This document shows, one piece after another, positions 48,462-57,643 of a DNA stretch of 64,000 nucleotides. Made by a program: the position numbers and the translations under genes. The notes under the pieces are model-generated. The model had not been told where the DNA came from. It searched no databases and worked only from the letters and a program-made list of their open reading frames with translations. Source of the DNA: Clostridiales bacterium (GTDB taxonomy: Bacteria; Bacillota; Clostridia; Oscillospirales; Oscillospiraceae); NCBI GenBank assembly GCA_018374635.1, contig JAHAEW010000002.1, positions 1-64,000 on the forward strand. Direction: 5' to 3'. Each line of letters opens with the position of its first letter. The stretch's first letter is position 1.

Positions 48462-50417
48462 TTACTCAGCGGAGCCGTCCTCATCCTCAGCGGCATCGGC
48501 CTGCTCGTCCAGCAGAGCACGGATGGACAGAGACACCTTCTTGTTCTCGAAGTCGATGTCGGTGACCTTCACGTCCACCATCTGGCCCTCGCTCAGCACG
48601 TCGCCGGGCTTCTCGATGCGGTGATCGGCGATCTGAGAGATATGGATCAGGCCGTCCACGCCGGGGACGATCTCGGCAAAGGCGCCGAAGGTCATCAGCT
48701 TGACCACCTTGACGTTGGCCACGGAGCCCACATCATAGGTAGCGGTGAACTTGGCCCAGGGATCCTCGGTGCGGTCCTTCATGCCCAGGGAGATCTTCTT
48801 CTTCTCCTTGTCAGCGGCGATGACATAGACCTCGACGGTGTCGCCCACCTTCACCACCTCGGAGGGGTGCTTGATGCGGCTCCAGGAGAGCTCGGAGATG
48901 TGGACCATGCCGTCCACGCCGCCGATGTCCACAAAGGCGCCGTAAGAAGTCAGGGACTTCACAACGCCGGTGTAGCGCTTGCCTTCCTCGATCTCCTCCC
49001 ACACCTTAGCGGCCTTCTCGGCGCGCTCGGCAGCGGCCACGGCGCGGATGGAACCCACCACGCGGCGGCGGGCACGGTTGACCTCGGTGATGCGGAGACG
49101 GACATGCTGCTTGACCAGCTCGGTCATGGCCACATCGCGGGCCAGGCCGGTCTGGGAAGCGGGCACGAACACGCGAACGCCCTTGACGCTCACGACCACG
49201 CCGCCCTTGTTCTCCTCGGTGACGACGCCCTCGACCACAGTCTGGTCGTCCTTGGCCTGCTCGATATCGTCCCAGCTCTTGACGGTATCCAGGCGCTTCT
49301 TGGACAGGGTGACAACACCCTCCTGATCGTTGACACGCATGACGTAGGTCTCGATCTCGTCGCCCACCTTCACAATGTCCTCGACCTTTACAGTGGGATC
49401 GTCGGTCAGCTCAGACACCGGTATGTAACCGGCATGCTTGGTACCCAGATCGACGTAGATCTCGGTGGGCGTAATGCCAGTGACGACGCCGGTAACCTTC
49501 TCCCCTGTATTTAAAGTTTTGATCGACTTCTCCAGCATTTCAGCAAAGGATTCTTCGATCTCCATGTTTTCTGCGCTCATTTTGTCATAGACCTCCTTTA
49601 TAATCCACCCGGGTGTCGACGCGCCCGCGGTGATTCCTATAGAAGCCTTCCCGTACAGGTTGGAAGGTTCCAGTTCCTCCGCCCGCTCGATCCAGCAGAC
49701 CGTCGGGCAGAGTGCCGCACAAAGCTCCGTGAGGCGCCTGGTGTTGGAGCTATCGCGGCCGCCGATGACGATCATCGCGTCATTTTGGGCCGCCAACTCC
49801 TGGGCCTCACTCTGCCGTTTGCACGTAGCATTACATATTGTATCAAAAATTTTTAAATTTGTACACTCTTTTTTTGCTTTTTCTACGCACAAATTCCACT
49901 TCTTTTGGGTCGAGGTGGTCTGGGAAACCATGGTGATGGGCTGCGTACGCAGCTCCGGATGCTCCCTCAGCCAGTTTTCCAGCGCGTCCGGACCGGAGAG
50001 CACCACCGGATTGCGGCACCAGCCGGCGATGGCCTCCACCTCCGGATGGGTGGGCGTGCCGATGATGACCGGGATGCGCCCCTCCTCCTCTGCCTGGGAG
50101 ACCAGGCGGTGGATGTGGGAGACGTTGGGGCAGGTGGTATCAATGATCTCTGCCCCCCGCTCCTGCAAGCGTTCATAGACCGCCCGACCCTCCCCGTGGG
50201 AGCGGATGATGACGGCCGCGCCCGTGGGCACCTCCTCCACGCTGTGGACGACCTGCACGCCGGCCTTCTCCAGCTGCTCGATCACGCTTCCGTTGTGGAT
50301 GATATGGCCCAGCATCACGCAGGGGCGGCCCGACTGGGCAGCCTCCTCCGCCATGGTCACCGCCCGGCGCACGCCATAGCAGAAGCCCGCGGAGCGGGCC
50401 AGTGTCAGCCGGCTCAT
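48462..50417 (-). CDS. ispH: IspH fused to four S1 RNA-binding domains
   Basis: 651 residues. Residues ~1-280 are HMBPP reductase (last MEP step, 4Fe-4S) with cluster cysteines in SAGFCYGVRRA, DTTCPNV and CNATCKRQ. Residues ~300-630 are four S1 domains (for example GEKVTGVVTGITPTEIYV and GKRYTGVVKSLTSYGAFVDI), resembling ribosomal protein S1. The fusion is known in several Clostridia. Linking isoprenoid synthesis to translation is a hypothesis. The C-terminus is acidic. Confidence 0.95.
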   Translation of the reverse strand: MSRLTLARSAGFCYGVRRAVTMAEEAAQSGRPCVMLGHIIHNGSVIEQLEKAGVQVVHSVEEVPTGAAVIIRSHGEGRAVYERLQERGAEIIDTTCPNVSHIHRLVSQAEEEGRIPVIIGTPTHPEVEAIAGWCRNPVVLSGPDALENWLREHPELRTQPITMVSQTTSTQKKWNLCVEKAKKECTNLKIFDTICNATCKRQSEAQELAAQNDAMIVIGGRDSSNTRRLTELCAALCPTVCWIERAEELEPSNLYGKASIGITAGASTPGWIIKEVYDKMSAENMEIEESFAEMLEKSIKTLNTGEKVTGVVTGITPTEIYVDLGTKHAGYIPVSELTDDPTVKVEDIVKVGDEIETYVMRVNDQEGVVTLSKKRLDTVKSWDDIEQAKDDQTVVEGVVTEENKGGVVVSVKGVRVFVPASQTGLARDVAMTELVKQHVRLRITEVNRARRRVVGSIRAVAAAERAEKAAKVWEEIEEGKRYTGVVKSLTSYGAFVDIGGVDGMVHISELSWSRIKHPSEVVKVGDTVEVYVIAADKEKKKISLGMKDRTEDPWAKFTATYDVGSVANVKVVKLMTFGAFAEIVPGVDGLIHISQIADHRIEKPGDVLSEGQMVDVKVTDIDFENKKVSLSIRALLDEQADAAEDEDGSAE

Positions 50418-51013
50418 CTGGCCTGCGCCTCCAGCGCACGGATCCGCGCCATCAGATCGGCGGTGATGGCCTCATACTCCTCCTGGGTCCCCTTGCGGGT
50501 GGCGACGGTGGGCGTGAAGGCCTCCCCGATCACCACCGGCGTGCGGCGGAACCAGCGCTTGTGCTCCGGCACGTAGACCGGCAGGATGGGAACGCCGCAC
50601 CGCACTGCCAGCATGGCGGCACCCGCCTTGGGCTGGCTCACGTCGCCCCGGCTGGAGCGGACCCGGGTTCCCTCGGGGAAAATCAGTACCTTCTCGCCCT
50701 CCCGCAGATACTTCATGGCCTGCTTGATGGCACCGATGTCGCTCTTTCCCCGGTCCACGCCGAAGATGCCCGCCTTGCTCAGCAGCCATCCGATCACGGG
50801 GATCCGGATCAGCTCGATCTTTGCCATGGCCCGGATCTGGTGCTTGAGACGGAAAGCGTAGCAGAGGAAGAGCGGATCACTGTCACTGGTGTGATTGCAG
50901 CAGATCATAACCGCGCCGTCGGGGATGTTCTCCCGTCCGATCACCTTTCCGGGGTGGACCAGATTGAATACGGGATAGACGAGACAATAGAGAAAGGTAT
51001 ACCAGCCTCTCAC
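50414..51013 (-). CDS. plsC: 1-acyl-sn-glycerol-3-phosphate acyltransferase
   Basis: 199 residues. It makes phosphatidic acid at the membrane. The catalytic HxxxxD is in CCNHTSDSDPLFL and the substrate motif is FPEGTRVRS. A short N-terminal hydrophobic segment anchors it. It overlaps ispH and cmk by 4 nt each. Confidence 0.9.
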   Translation of the reverse strand: MRGWYTFLYCLVYPVFNLVHPGKVIGRENIPDGAVMICCNHTSDSDPLFLCYAFRLKHQIRAMAKIELIRIPVIGWLLSKAGIFGVDRGKSDIGAIKQAMKYLREGEKVLIFPEGTRVRSSRGDVSQPKAGAAMLAVRCGVPILPVYVPEHKRWFRRTPVVIGEAFTPTVATRKGTQEEYEAITADLMARIRALEAQAR

Positions 51014-51693
51014 AGACCCACCCCCGCTCTCACCACGCCCAGGAGCTGCCGGAAGCTCTCCTCCAGGGTGTTGCCGGTGGTATCCACCGCAATGGCGTCC
51101 TCCGCCTGGCGCAGAGGAGCCGCCGCGCGCTGGGTGTCTTTTTCGTCCCGGGCGATGATGTCCCGCAGGACGGTGTCAAAGTCGGTGTCGGTCCCCCGCT
51201 CGGTCAGCTCGGCATACCGCCTCCGGGCACGGTCTTCCGCCGTGGCGGTGAGGAAGATCTTCACGTCCGCGCCGGGCAGCACCACGGTGCCGATGTCCCG
51301 TCCGTCCATGATCACATTCTGACGGCGGGCCAGATCCCGCTGCATGTCCATCAGGAAGGCCCGCACCTCCGGAATGGCGGACACGCCCGAGGCGTACCGG
51401 GAGACCCTGGGTTCCCGGATGGCGGCGCTCACATCCTCCCCGTCCAGGTACATGTGCTGTAAGCCGTCCTCCCCGTGCCGCAGGTCAATGGAGACCTGCC
51501 CCAGCAGCGCGATCACGCCGCTGCTGTCCTCGGCGTCCACGCCGTGGCGCAGGGCGGCCAGCCCCAGCGTGCGGTAGATGGCCCCGGTATCCACATAGAG
51601 ATAGCCCATGGCCTGGGCCAGCCGCCGGGCCAGGGTGCTCTTTCCCGCACCGGATGGGCCGTCGATGGCAACGCTTTTGTATCCCATACTCAT
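51010..51693 (-). CDS. cmk: Cytidylate kinase
   Basis: 227 residues. Phosphorylates CMP and dCMP. P-loop DGPSGAGKSTLARRL, YVDTGAIYRTLGL and MDGRDIGTVVLPGAD are visible. Start may be the first ATG (overlapping the upstream stop) or MGYKSV two codons later. The neighbour plsC fits a cmk-plsC-ispH order common in Clostridia. Confidence 0.95.
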   Translation of the reverse strand: MSMGYKSVAIDGPSGAGKSTLARRLAQAMGYLYVDTGAIYRTLGLAALRHGVDAEDSSGVIALLGQVSIDLRHGEDGLQHMYLDGEDVSAAIREPRVSRYASGVSAIPEVRAFLMDMQRDLARRQNVIMDGRDIGTVVLPGADVKIFLTATAEDRARRRYAELTERGTDTDFDTVLRDIIARDEKDTQRAAAPLRQAEDAIAVDTTGNTLEESFRQLLGVVRAGVGL

Positions 51694-52943
51694 TTTGCTC
51701 CTTCTTCCAAAAACTGGGCCGCTCCTTCTCCCGCGGCCCGGCCGGTGGACCAGGCGATCTGAAGGTTGAAGCCGCCCGTATAGGCGTCTACGTCCAGCAG
51801 CTCCCCCGCCAGGAAGAGCCCCGGCAGGCGCTTGGACGCCATCGTGTGGGGATCTACCTCCGACACCTTCACGCCGCCGGAGGTGATGATAGCCTCCGCC
51901 AGGGGCCGCGGACCGGCGATGCCGACCCGGAAGCCCTTGAGCTCCTCCAGCAGCCGCCGGCGCTGGGCCTTCGTAATGGAGTTGGCCTTGGTGTCGACGG
52001 GGATCCCGGACCGCTCCACCATCACCGGCACCATCAGGCGGGGCAGCAGCCCCTCCAGCACATTGTGAAAATCCTGGTTGGCCCGCTCGGTGAAATCCCG
52101 CAGCAGCCGCTGCTCCAGCTTCTCCTCGTCCAGCGCCGGTTTGAGGTCGATGACCACCTGATAGCGGTCCTTTTCAAAGTCCCGCATATGGGCGCTTGCG
52201 CTGAGGATCAGCGGGCCGGAGAGTCCGAAATGGGTGAACAGCAGCTCCCCCTGCCCGGCATAGACCACCTTTTTCTTCTGGTTTTTGACCTTGACCGCCA
52301 CGTTGCGCAGGGAGAGGCCCTGCATCCGGCGGCAGTCCTCCCCCTCCGCCGCCAGCGGGACCAGCGAGGGCCTGGGCGGCACAATGGCGTGTCCCACCGC
52401 CGCGGCCATCTCATAGCCGTCCCCGCTGGAGCCGGTGAGGGGATACGAGGCTCCCCCGGTGGCCAGGATCACCGCCCGGGCGGTATAGGAGCCGCGCTCC
52501 CCCTTGACCCCGGAGATGCGTCCTTCCTCATCGGTCAGCAGGCGGACGGCCCGGTCCTCCACCAGGCTCACCCGCTTCCGGCGCAGCGCCTGAAAGAGCG
52601 CGTCGATAATATCCGCGGCCCGGTCGCTCTGGGGAAAGATCCGATTCCCGCGCTCGGTCTTGAGCGGGACGCCCAGACCCTCAAAAAACGCCTTCACGGC
52701 CTCCGGCGGGAAGCGCGTGACGGCGCTCATGAGAAATTTTGGATTGCGGGGCACATGCTGAAGGACTTCCGGTACCGAACAGTCATTGGCGACGTTGCAC
52801 CGCCCCTTCCCGGTGATGTACAGCTTGCGGCCGACCTTGGCGTTGCGCTCCAGCAGGAGCACGGAACGCCCCCGGTCCGCGGCGGCCAGCGCGGCCATCA
52901 TGCCCGCCGCGCCGCCGCCGATCACAATAATGTCACTGGTCAA
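51690..52943 (-). CDS. HI0933/BaiN-like flavoprotein
   Basis: 417 residues. The N-terminal FAD fold is GGGAAGMMAALAAADRGRSV. The family (YhiN/BaiN-like, aminoacetone oxidase family) has VILATGGASYPLTGSSGDGY and a C-terminal GLFLAGELLDVDAYTGGFNLQ. The substrate is unknown here; bile-acid activity is known only for one relative. It overlaps the RpiR gene by 4 nt. Confidence 0.88.
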   Translation of the reverse strand: MTSDIIVIGGGAAGMMAALAAADRGRSVLLLERNAKVGRKLYITGKGRCNVANDCSVPEVLQHVPRNPKFLMSAVTRFPPEAVKAFFEGLGVPLKTERGNRIFPQSDRAADIIDALFQALRRKRVSLVEDRAVRLLTDEEGRISGVKGERGSYTARAVILATGGASYPLTGSSGDGYEMAAAVGHAIVPPRPSLVPLAAEGEDCRRMQGLSLRNVAVKVKNQKKKVVYAGQGELLFTHFGLSGPLILSASAHMRDFEKDRYQVVIDLKPALDEEKLEQRLLRDFTERANQDFHNVLEGLLPRLMVPVMVERSGIPVDTKANSITKAQRRRLLEELKGFRVGIAGPRPLAEAIITSGGVKVSEVDPHTMASKRLPGLFLAGELLDVDAYTGGFNLQIAWSTGRAAGEGAAQFLEEGAK

Positions 52944-53809
52944 AAGGAATCCTCCACCTTTTCATACACCTCGTACTCGTCCCAGATCTTCTCCAGCACC
53001 CCGAAGGTCTCGGAAAGATCGCTGTTCTTTTTGCGGCCCAACGCCACGATGAGGGCGTTGACCAAGCTCAAGGGAGCCACCAGCGAATCTACAAAGGAGG
53101 CCATATCGCTCTTGGCCATCAGGGTGTGAGCCGCAATGGCGGTGAGGGGCGAGGTCTCGCTGTCCGTGATAGCCACCACCTGCGCCCCCCGGTCCCGGGC
53201 AAATTCCATGGCCTTGACCGTGCGTCTGGAGTAGCGGGGGAAACTGATCCCAACGATCACATCCCGGGGCCCGATGCGCAGCAGCTGCTCAAAGACCTCG
53301 CTGACCGAGGTGCTGTGGATGTGGACCACATCTTCAAAGATCAGGTTGAAGTAGAAGGCCAGAAAACTGGCGATGGCCGACGCCGAGCGGACGCCGAGAA
53401 TATAGATGCGCCGGGCGGACACGATGGCCTCCACCGCCCGGTCAAAGCTGTCCCGGTCCACCTCTTCCAGCGTCATGCGGATCTTCTCCACGTCGGACTG
53501 CATGACCATGGAGAGGATGTCCTGGTTCCCGATGCGGTCGTTCGATACCTCGATGCGCTGGATGGAGGTGAGTTTGTTGCGGATCATCTCCTGAAGGGCC
53601 TTCTGCATGGCGGGATAGCCGTCATAGCCCAGCTCCGCCGCAAAGCGGACCACGGTGGACTCGCTGACGTTGACCGTCTTTCCCAGCTTGCTGGCCGTCA
53701 TGAAGGCCGCTTTGTCATAGGAGTCCAGAATAAAGCGCCCGATCCGCTTCTGGCCTTTGGAGAAGGTATTCATATTTGTCTGGATGATGGACAAAATATC
53801 TTTTGACAT
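52940..53809 (-). CDS. MurR/RpiR-family transcriptional regulator
   Basis: 289 residues. The N-terminal HTH_6 domain (~1-77, VNVSESTVVRFAAELGYDGY) is followed by a SIS sugar-phosphate-binding domain (~125-255, ILGVRSASAIA). Members sense phosphosugars. Here it leads an operon of membrane and nucleotide genes, not sugar genes, which is unusual. Its promoter has repeats around it. Confidence 0.88.
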   Translation of the reverse strand: MSKDILSIIQTNMNTFSKGQKRIGRFILDSYDKAAFMTASKLGKTVNVSESTVVRFAAELGYDGYPAMQKALQEMIRNKLTSIQRIEVSNDRIGNQDILSMVMQSDVEKIRMTLEEVDRDSFDRAVEAIVSARRIYILGVRSASAIASFLAFYFNLIFEDVVHIHSTSVSEVFEQLLRIGPRDVIVGISFPRYSRRTVKAMEFARDRGAQVVAITDSETSPLTAIAAHTLMAKSDMASFVDSLVAPLSLVNALIVALGRKKNSDLSETFGVLEKIWDEYEVYEKVEDSF

Positions 53810-53873
53810 GAGAGCGTATCCTCCCGATCTGCCGCCCAGGCGGGGGCTGCGTTTCCTTTTATCTCATTTTATA

Positions 53874-53902
53874 ATCATACCGGGAAGTCTCTGGAATTGC
53901 AA
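53874..53902 (-). promoter_or_regulatory. Promoter of the rpiR-to-ispH operon
   Basis: The minus strand reads TTGCAA (53902-53897), a 17-nt spacer and TATGAT (53879-53874). Repeats of TTGCAA/CTGCAAG at 53897, ~53911 and ~53932 could be operator sites. Confidence 0.7.
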
Positions 53903-53925
53903 GACCCGTTCTGCAAGTTTTCACT

Positions 53926-54657
53926 TCATTCTTGCAAATCCGATCCGTCACGGCGCAGCGCGGCCAGCTCACCGGGGGTCAGCCTTCTCCACCGTCCGGG
54001 GGGCAGGCCGCCCAGAAGCACCTCCCCCTCCCGCACCCGGCACAGGCGGCGCACCTCCAGACCGGCCAGGGCGCACATCCGCCGCACCTGCCGGTTGCGT
54101 CCCTCGTGGATGGTCACAGAGAGCACGCTCTCTCCCTTTTCCCGCCGCAGGAACCGCACCTGAGCCGGGTGGAGCGGCACTCCGTCCAGCTCCAGCGGGC
54201 CCCGCAGCACCGGCATGCCCCGCTCCACATCTCCCGCCACCCAGACGTGGTACTCCTTTTCCACCTCATGGCTGGGATGCAGGAGCCGGTGGGTGAGCGC
54301 GCCGTCATCCGTCAGGAGCAGAAGCCCCTCGGAATCCAGGTCCAGACGGCCCACCGGCCAGACCCGGGCCCCGCATCCCTTGACCAGATCGGCCACCGTC
54401 CGGCGCCCCTTCTCGTCTGAGAGGGTGGTCACAAACCCCCGGGGCTTGTGCAGCATCAGATAGGTCCGCTCCTCCGGCGCGCGCAGGGGATGCCCGTCCA
54501 CGCGGACGTCATCCCGTTCCGGGTCGGCCTTCTCCCCCAGCCGTGCCTTTCTGCCGTTCACGGTGACCCGCCCGGCCTGTATGTATGCCTCCCCCCCCCG
54601 CCGGGAGATGACCCCGGAGGCAGACAGGATCTTTTGCAGCCGTTCTTCCAAACTCAC
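53926..54657 (-). CDS. rluB: RluB/RsuA-family pseudouridine synthase
   Basis: 243 residues. An N-terminal S4 domain (ERLQKILSASGVISRRGGEA) is followed by the catalytic domain with VGRLDLDSEGLLLLTDDG (Asp nucleophile) and EGRNRQVRRM. It modifies the large-subunit rRNA (B) or small-subunit (RsuA) rRNA; rluB is the likelier, since it follows scpB-type operons. The start is GTG. Confidence 0.9.
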   Translation of the reverse strand: MSLEERLQKILSASGVISRRGGEAYIQAGRVTVNGRKARLGEKADPERDDVRVDGHPLRAPEERTYLMLHKPRGFVTTLSDEKGRRTVADLVKGCGARVWPVGRLDLDSEGLLLLTDDGALTHRLLHPSHEVEKEYHVWVAGDVERGMPVLRGPLELDGVPLHPAQVRFLRREKGESVLSVTIHEGRNRQVRRMCALAGLEVRRLCRVREGEVLLGGLPPGRWRRLTPGELAALRRDGSDLQE

Positions 54658-54693
54658 TCATCCCCTGTTCTCTGTTGCGTTGGTGCAAAGGAC

Positions 54694-54721
54694 GGTCCCG
54701 CAGGCATCTGCCCGCGGGACC
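54694..54721 (-). terminator. Weak terminator or spacer hairpin after dacF
   Basis: GGTCCCGC/GCGGGACC stem (54694-54701 with 54714-54721); the minus strand continues GTCCTTTGC, a poor U-tract. Confidence 0.45.
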
Positions 54722-54738
54722 CAAAGGAGGGGCGCACT

Positions 54739-55896
54739 TTAAAAGAGCACCCGCTCCATCCAGACCTCCGGCGCGGGAATGGGCGCAGAGGCCGTCTCCC
54801 CCTTCCACAGGTCCTGAAGGCGGGAGAAGAGGCCGCCGCTTCCCGCACGGTTATCCTCCACGCTCTGGCCATAGACCAGATAGGTGCTTCCAATGGGCTC
54901 CCCGTCCAGAGAGAAGCAGAGCTCTCCGGCGATGGCCCCCTGCTCCACCGGGGCCTCCACCGTGTCCGGGAGCACGATGCGGACCTTGACCCGCTCCGCC
55001 TGGGTCAGCGGGTAAGAGACCTCGCCATAGGTCACCACCGGCACATACCGCTTCAGGCTCCCCGCCACCGGGATGCGGGTAAATTCCTTGCCCGAGCGGG
55101 CCAGGAGCTGTCTGGGATAGGTCTCAAACCCATAGTCAAAGAGGGCCGCGTGGTCCTCCCAGTCGTTGCGGTCAAAGAGGGTCACCGCAATGAGGGTCTG
55201 TCCGTTCCGCTCCGCCGCAGACACCAGCGTCCGCCCGGCCAGATCGGTATATCCCGTTTTCAGCCCGATACAGCCCTCATAGCGCCAGAGGAGCTTGTTG
55301 TGGTTGACCAGGCTCCGCTCCCCCACTGTAATGGTCTTGGTGGAGACGATCTCCTGCAGCTTCTCATTGGCAAGGCACACCTGCGCCAGCCGCGCCATAT
55401 CCCGGGCGGTGGAGTAGTTGCCCTCATCCTCCAGCCCATTGGGGTTGGAAAACCGAGTATGTTCCATGCCCAGATCCCGGGCTCTCCGGTTCATCCACTC
55501 CACAAAGGTCTCCACGTCCCCGGCGCAGCCCCCCGCAACGGCCAGCGCGGCATCGTTGCCCGAAGAGAGCATCAGCCCGTAGAGCAGCTCACGCAGCGTG
55601 AGCTCCTCCCCGGCCCGGAGATACATGGAAGAGCCTCCCGCGGCGGTCCACTCGGGCCGCACTTTGATCACCGTCTCCAGATCCGGCGTGGACTCCAGCG
55701 CCACCAGCGCGGTCATCAGCTTGGTGGTGCTGGCAATGGGCCGCTCCTCCTCCGCATGGTGGGCATAGAGCACACGTCCCGATTCCGCGTCCATCAAAAT
55801 GGCGGACTTTGCGGAGAGAGCGGGCGTCGCAGCGCCCGCCGGACAGAGACCGGACAAAACCACAAGCCATAGCGCCAGCGCCCAGACCCGTTTCAT
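54739..55896 (-). CDS. dacF: D-alanyl-D-alanine carboxypeptidase (class A, DacF-like)
   Basis: 385 residues. The signal peptide (~1-23, WALALWLVVLSGLCPAGA) exports it. The penicillin-binding motifs are SxxK in ASTTKLMTAL, SGN in LSSGNDAALA and KTG in LKTGYTDLAG. The C-terminal beta domain (~270-340) is present. Trims peptidoglycan pentapeptides; dacF of B. subtilis is sporulation-linked, but here assignment to dacF over dacA is by neighbours only. The ATG at 55896 follows GAGGTGAT. Confidence 0.88.
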   Translation of the reverse strand: MKRVWALALWLVVLSGLCPAGAATPALSAKSAILMDAESGRVLYAHHAEEERPIASTTKLMTALVALESTPDLETVIKVRPEWTAAGGSSMYLRAGEELTLRELLYGLMLSSGNDAALAVAGGCAGDVETFVEWMNRRARDLGMEHTRFSNPNGLEDEGNYSTARDMARLAQVCLANEKLQEIVSTKTITVGERSLVNHNKLLWRYEGCIGLKTGYTDLAGRTLVSAAERNGQTLIAVTLFDRNDWEDHAALFDYGFETYPRQLLARSGKEFTRIPVAGSLKRYVPVVTYGEVSYPLTQAERVKVRIVLPDTVEAPVEQGAIAGELCFSLDGEPIGSTYLVYGQSVEDNRAGSGGLFSRLQDLWKGETASAPIPAPEVWMERVLF

Positions 55897-55975
55897 ATAT
55901 GCCATCACCTCGCATCAGAATCAATGATGGCAGTATGCCCTCCGCGCCCGGGCATTATACGCGCCCGCCCGTTCC

Positions 55976-56383
55976 TCAGAAAGTCCCCTGTTCCGCCGTT
56001 TTTTTCTCCTTCTGCTGGTCGATAAAGGTCGTGACACGGTCCACCAGCTCAGGTACCAGCTCCACCACGCGGTCGGCGGTGTTGGAGGCCGGAGGGTCCA
56101 CCGGCAGAAGCTTCACCATGTCTCCCTTCAGGATCAGGAAGGAGACCGGCGTCACCTTGACGCTGGCTCCGCCGCCGCCGCCGAAGGCATTCTCCCCCTC
56201 CGGCTTTTGATGCTTGGCCGCAAATTCACTTCCGCCCGAGGCAAAGCCCACACTGATGCGGGAAACAGGGATGATGGTCACGCCATCTGCCTGAATGGGG
56301 GCGCCGACCACTGTATTGGCATCCACCATTTCCTTGATCTTCTGCATGGTCTGCCCCATGAAATCGCTGATCTTAGTTTCCAT
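55976..56383 (-). CDS. ytfJ: GerW/YtfJ sporulation protein
   Basis: 135 residues. Family marks are the GAPIQADGVTIIPVSRISVGF and GGGGGASVKVTPVSFL segments. In B. subtilis GerW is made in the forespore and is needed for normal germination. Overlaps the DUF2953 gene by 11 nt. Confidence 0.92.
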   Translation of the reverse strand: METKISDFMGQTMQKIKEMVDANTVVGAPIQADGVTIIPVSRISVGFASGGSEFAAKHQKPEGENAFGGGGGASVKVTPVSFLILKGDMVKLLPVDPPASNTADRVVELVPELVDRVTTFIDQQKEKKTAEQGTF

Positions 56384-57032
56384 ACTCTACCGCCTCTTTC
56401 TGTTCGGGGCCTTTGTTTGACATCAAACCGCCCGTCGTTTCCTTCCAGACTTTCCAAGCCGTGTACCCACACCAGAGGCCAAACCCGATCAGCTGGCCCA
56501 AAGTCATGGATATCGCCAGTGTCAGCCTTACCTCTGTGTTTTCCCGTTCAAAGTCCACTGCCGTACGGATGCGATGATCCCGGCACCGAAAATTTTGCTC
56601 CAAAACCGGCACAATTATCCCACAGCATCCGTTCAGCTTTCCAAAGGCCATGGCCGCATCACCCGGATCACCGCCGCCCAGAAGCACATCCAGATAAAAT
56701 ACATCGACGCGGATGTGCCGGCGCAGCTTCCCGGCCGCCTGCCCGATGAGGGGCGTCACCCGCTTTACCAGTTCCAGCACCCGCTCCATGGTCCACGGCG
56801 GCGCGGGCTTCTCTGCCTTCTTGGACTTCTCCGTCCGGCCCTTCTCTTCTTTTTCCGGCGCCCGGACGGGCGCTTTCTTCCTTTTCCGGGGATAGATGCG
56901 AATGGGCACGCCGCTCAGGCGCAGCCATACTCCTGCTTCCCCGGGGCCATAGCGGACTTCCCCGCCCAGGCGCAGCTGTCCCAGGAGAAACAGCCCCAGC
57001 AGGACCGCCCCGATGATCCAAAGAACACTCAA
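56373..57032 (-). CDS. DUF2953 family protein
   Basis: 219 residues with an N-terminal membrane helix (~3-20), a lysine-rich linker (residues ~50-80) and a C-terminal helix. DUF2953 genes adjoin ytfJ in many spore formers; the function is unknown. The start is TTG at 57032, overlapping the scpB stop (TTGA) with GGAGG only one base ahead, so the start is uncertain. Confidence 0.8.
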   Translation of the reverse strand: MSVLWIIGAVLLGLFLLGQLRLGGEVRYGPGEAGVWLRLSGVPIRIYPRKRKKAPVRAPEKEEKGRTEKSKKAEKPAPPWTMERVLELVKRVTPLIGQAAGKLRRHIRVDVFYLDVLLGGGDPGDAAMAFGKLNGCCGIIVPVLEQNFRCRDHRIRTAVDFERENTEVRLTLAISMTLGQLIGFGLWCGYTAWKVWKETTGGLMSNKGPEQKEAVEYGN

Positions 57033-57628
57033 GCCTCCATCGCCCCGCTCTCTTCCTGTGCGCGCAGGCGTGCAAGTTGTTCCTCCAGCGCCCGGGCCGC
57101 CTGCCCCTCTTCCGTGGAGACCTGGGGCAGCTCCGGCAGCTCCTCCAGCGCGGAAAGGCCGAAGGAGCGCAGGAAGGTCTGGGTCGTCCGGTACTGGATG
57201 GGCCGCCCGGGAACAGCCAGACGTCCGCAGGACTCGATCAGGTCTCGCTCGGCCAGCTGGCTGACCGTATAGGCGCTGTCCACGCCCCGGATCTGGTCGA
57301 TATAGGCCCTGGTGATGGGCTGAAAATAGGCGATGATGGACAGTACCTCTAAAGCCGTCTGGGACAGCTTGGGCGGCCGCCGTCCCTCCAGCGCTTTTCG
57401 GATGACCGGCGCGTGTTCGGGCGCCGAGCAGAGCTGATAGCTCTCCCCCAGCTTCACCAGACGCAGGCCGCAGCGGTCATACCGGTAGCGGTCTGCCAGG
57501 ACCCCGCACAGGGCGTCGATCTGTTCCCGGCTCATCTCCAGGGCCAGGCAGAGCCGTTCAGCCCGCACCGGCTCTCCGGAGGCGAAGAGGATGGCCTCCA
57601 CCGCCGCTTCCAGTTCCTTTCGTTCCAT
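57029..57628 (-). CDS. scpB: Segregation and condensation protein B
   Basis: 199 residues. Two winged-helix domains; the SMC-complex partner of ScpA. KLSQTALEVLSIIAYFQPITRAYIDQIRG and RDLIESCGRLAVPGRPIQYRTT are the family core. The ATG at 57628 follows AAGGAGGTGG. Confidence 0.94.
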   Translation of the reverse strand: MERKELEAAVEAILFASGEPVRAERLCLALEMSREQIDALCGVLADRYRYDRCGLRLVKLGESYQLCSAPEHAPVIRKALEGRRPPKLSQTALEVLSIIAYFQPITRAYIDQIRGVDSAYTVSQLAERDLIESCGRLAVPGRPIQYRTTQTFLRSFGLSALEELPELPQVSTEEGQAARALEEQLARLRAQEESGAMEA

Positions 57629-57643
57629 GGCCACCTCCTTGGC

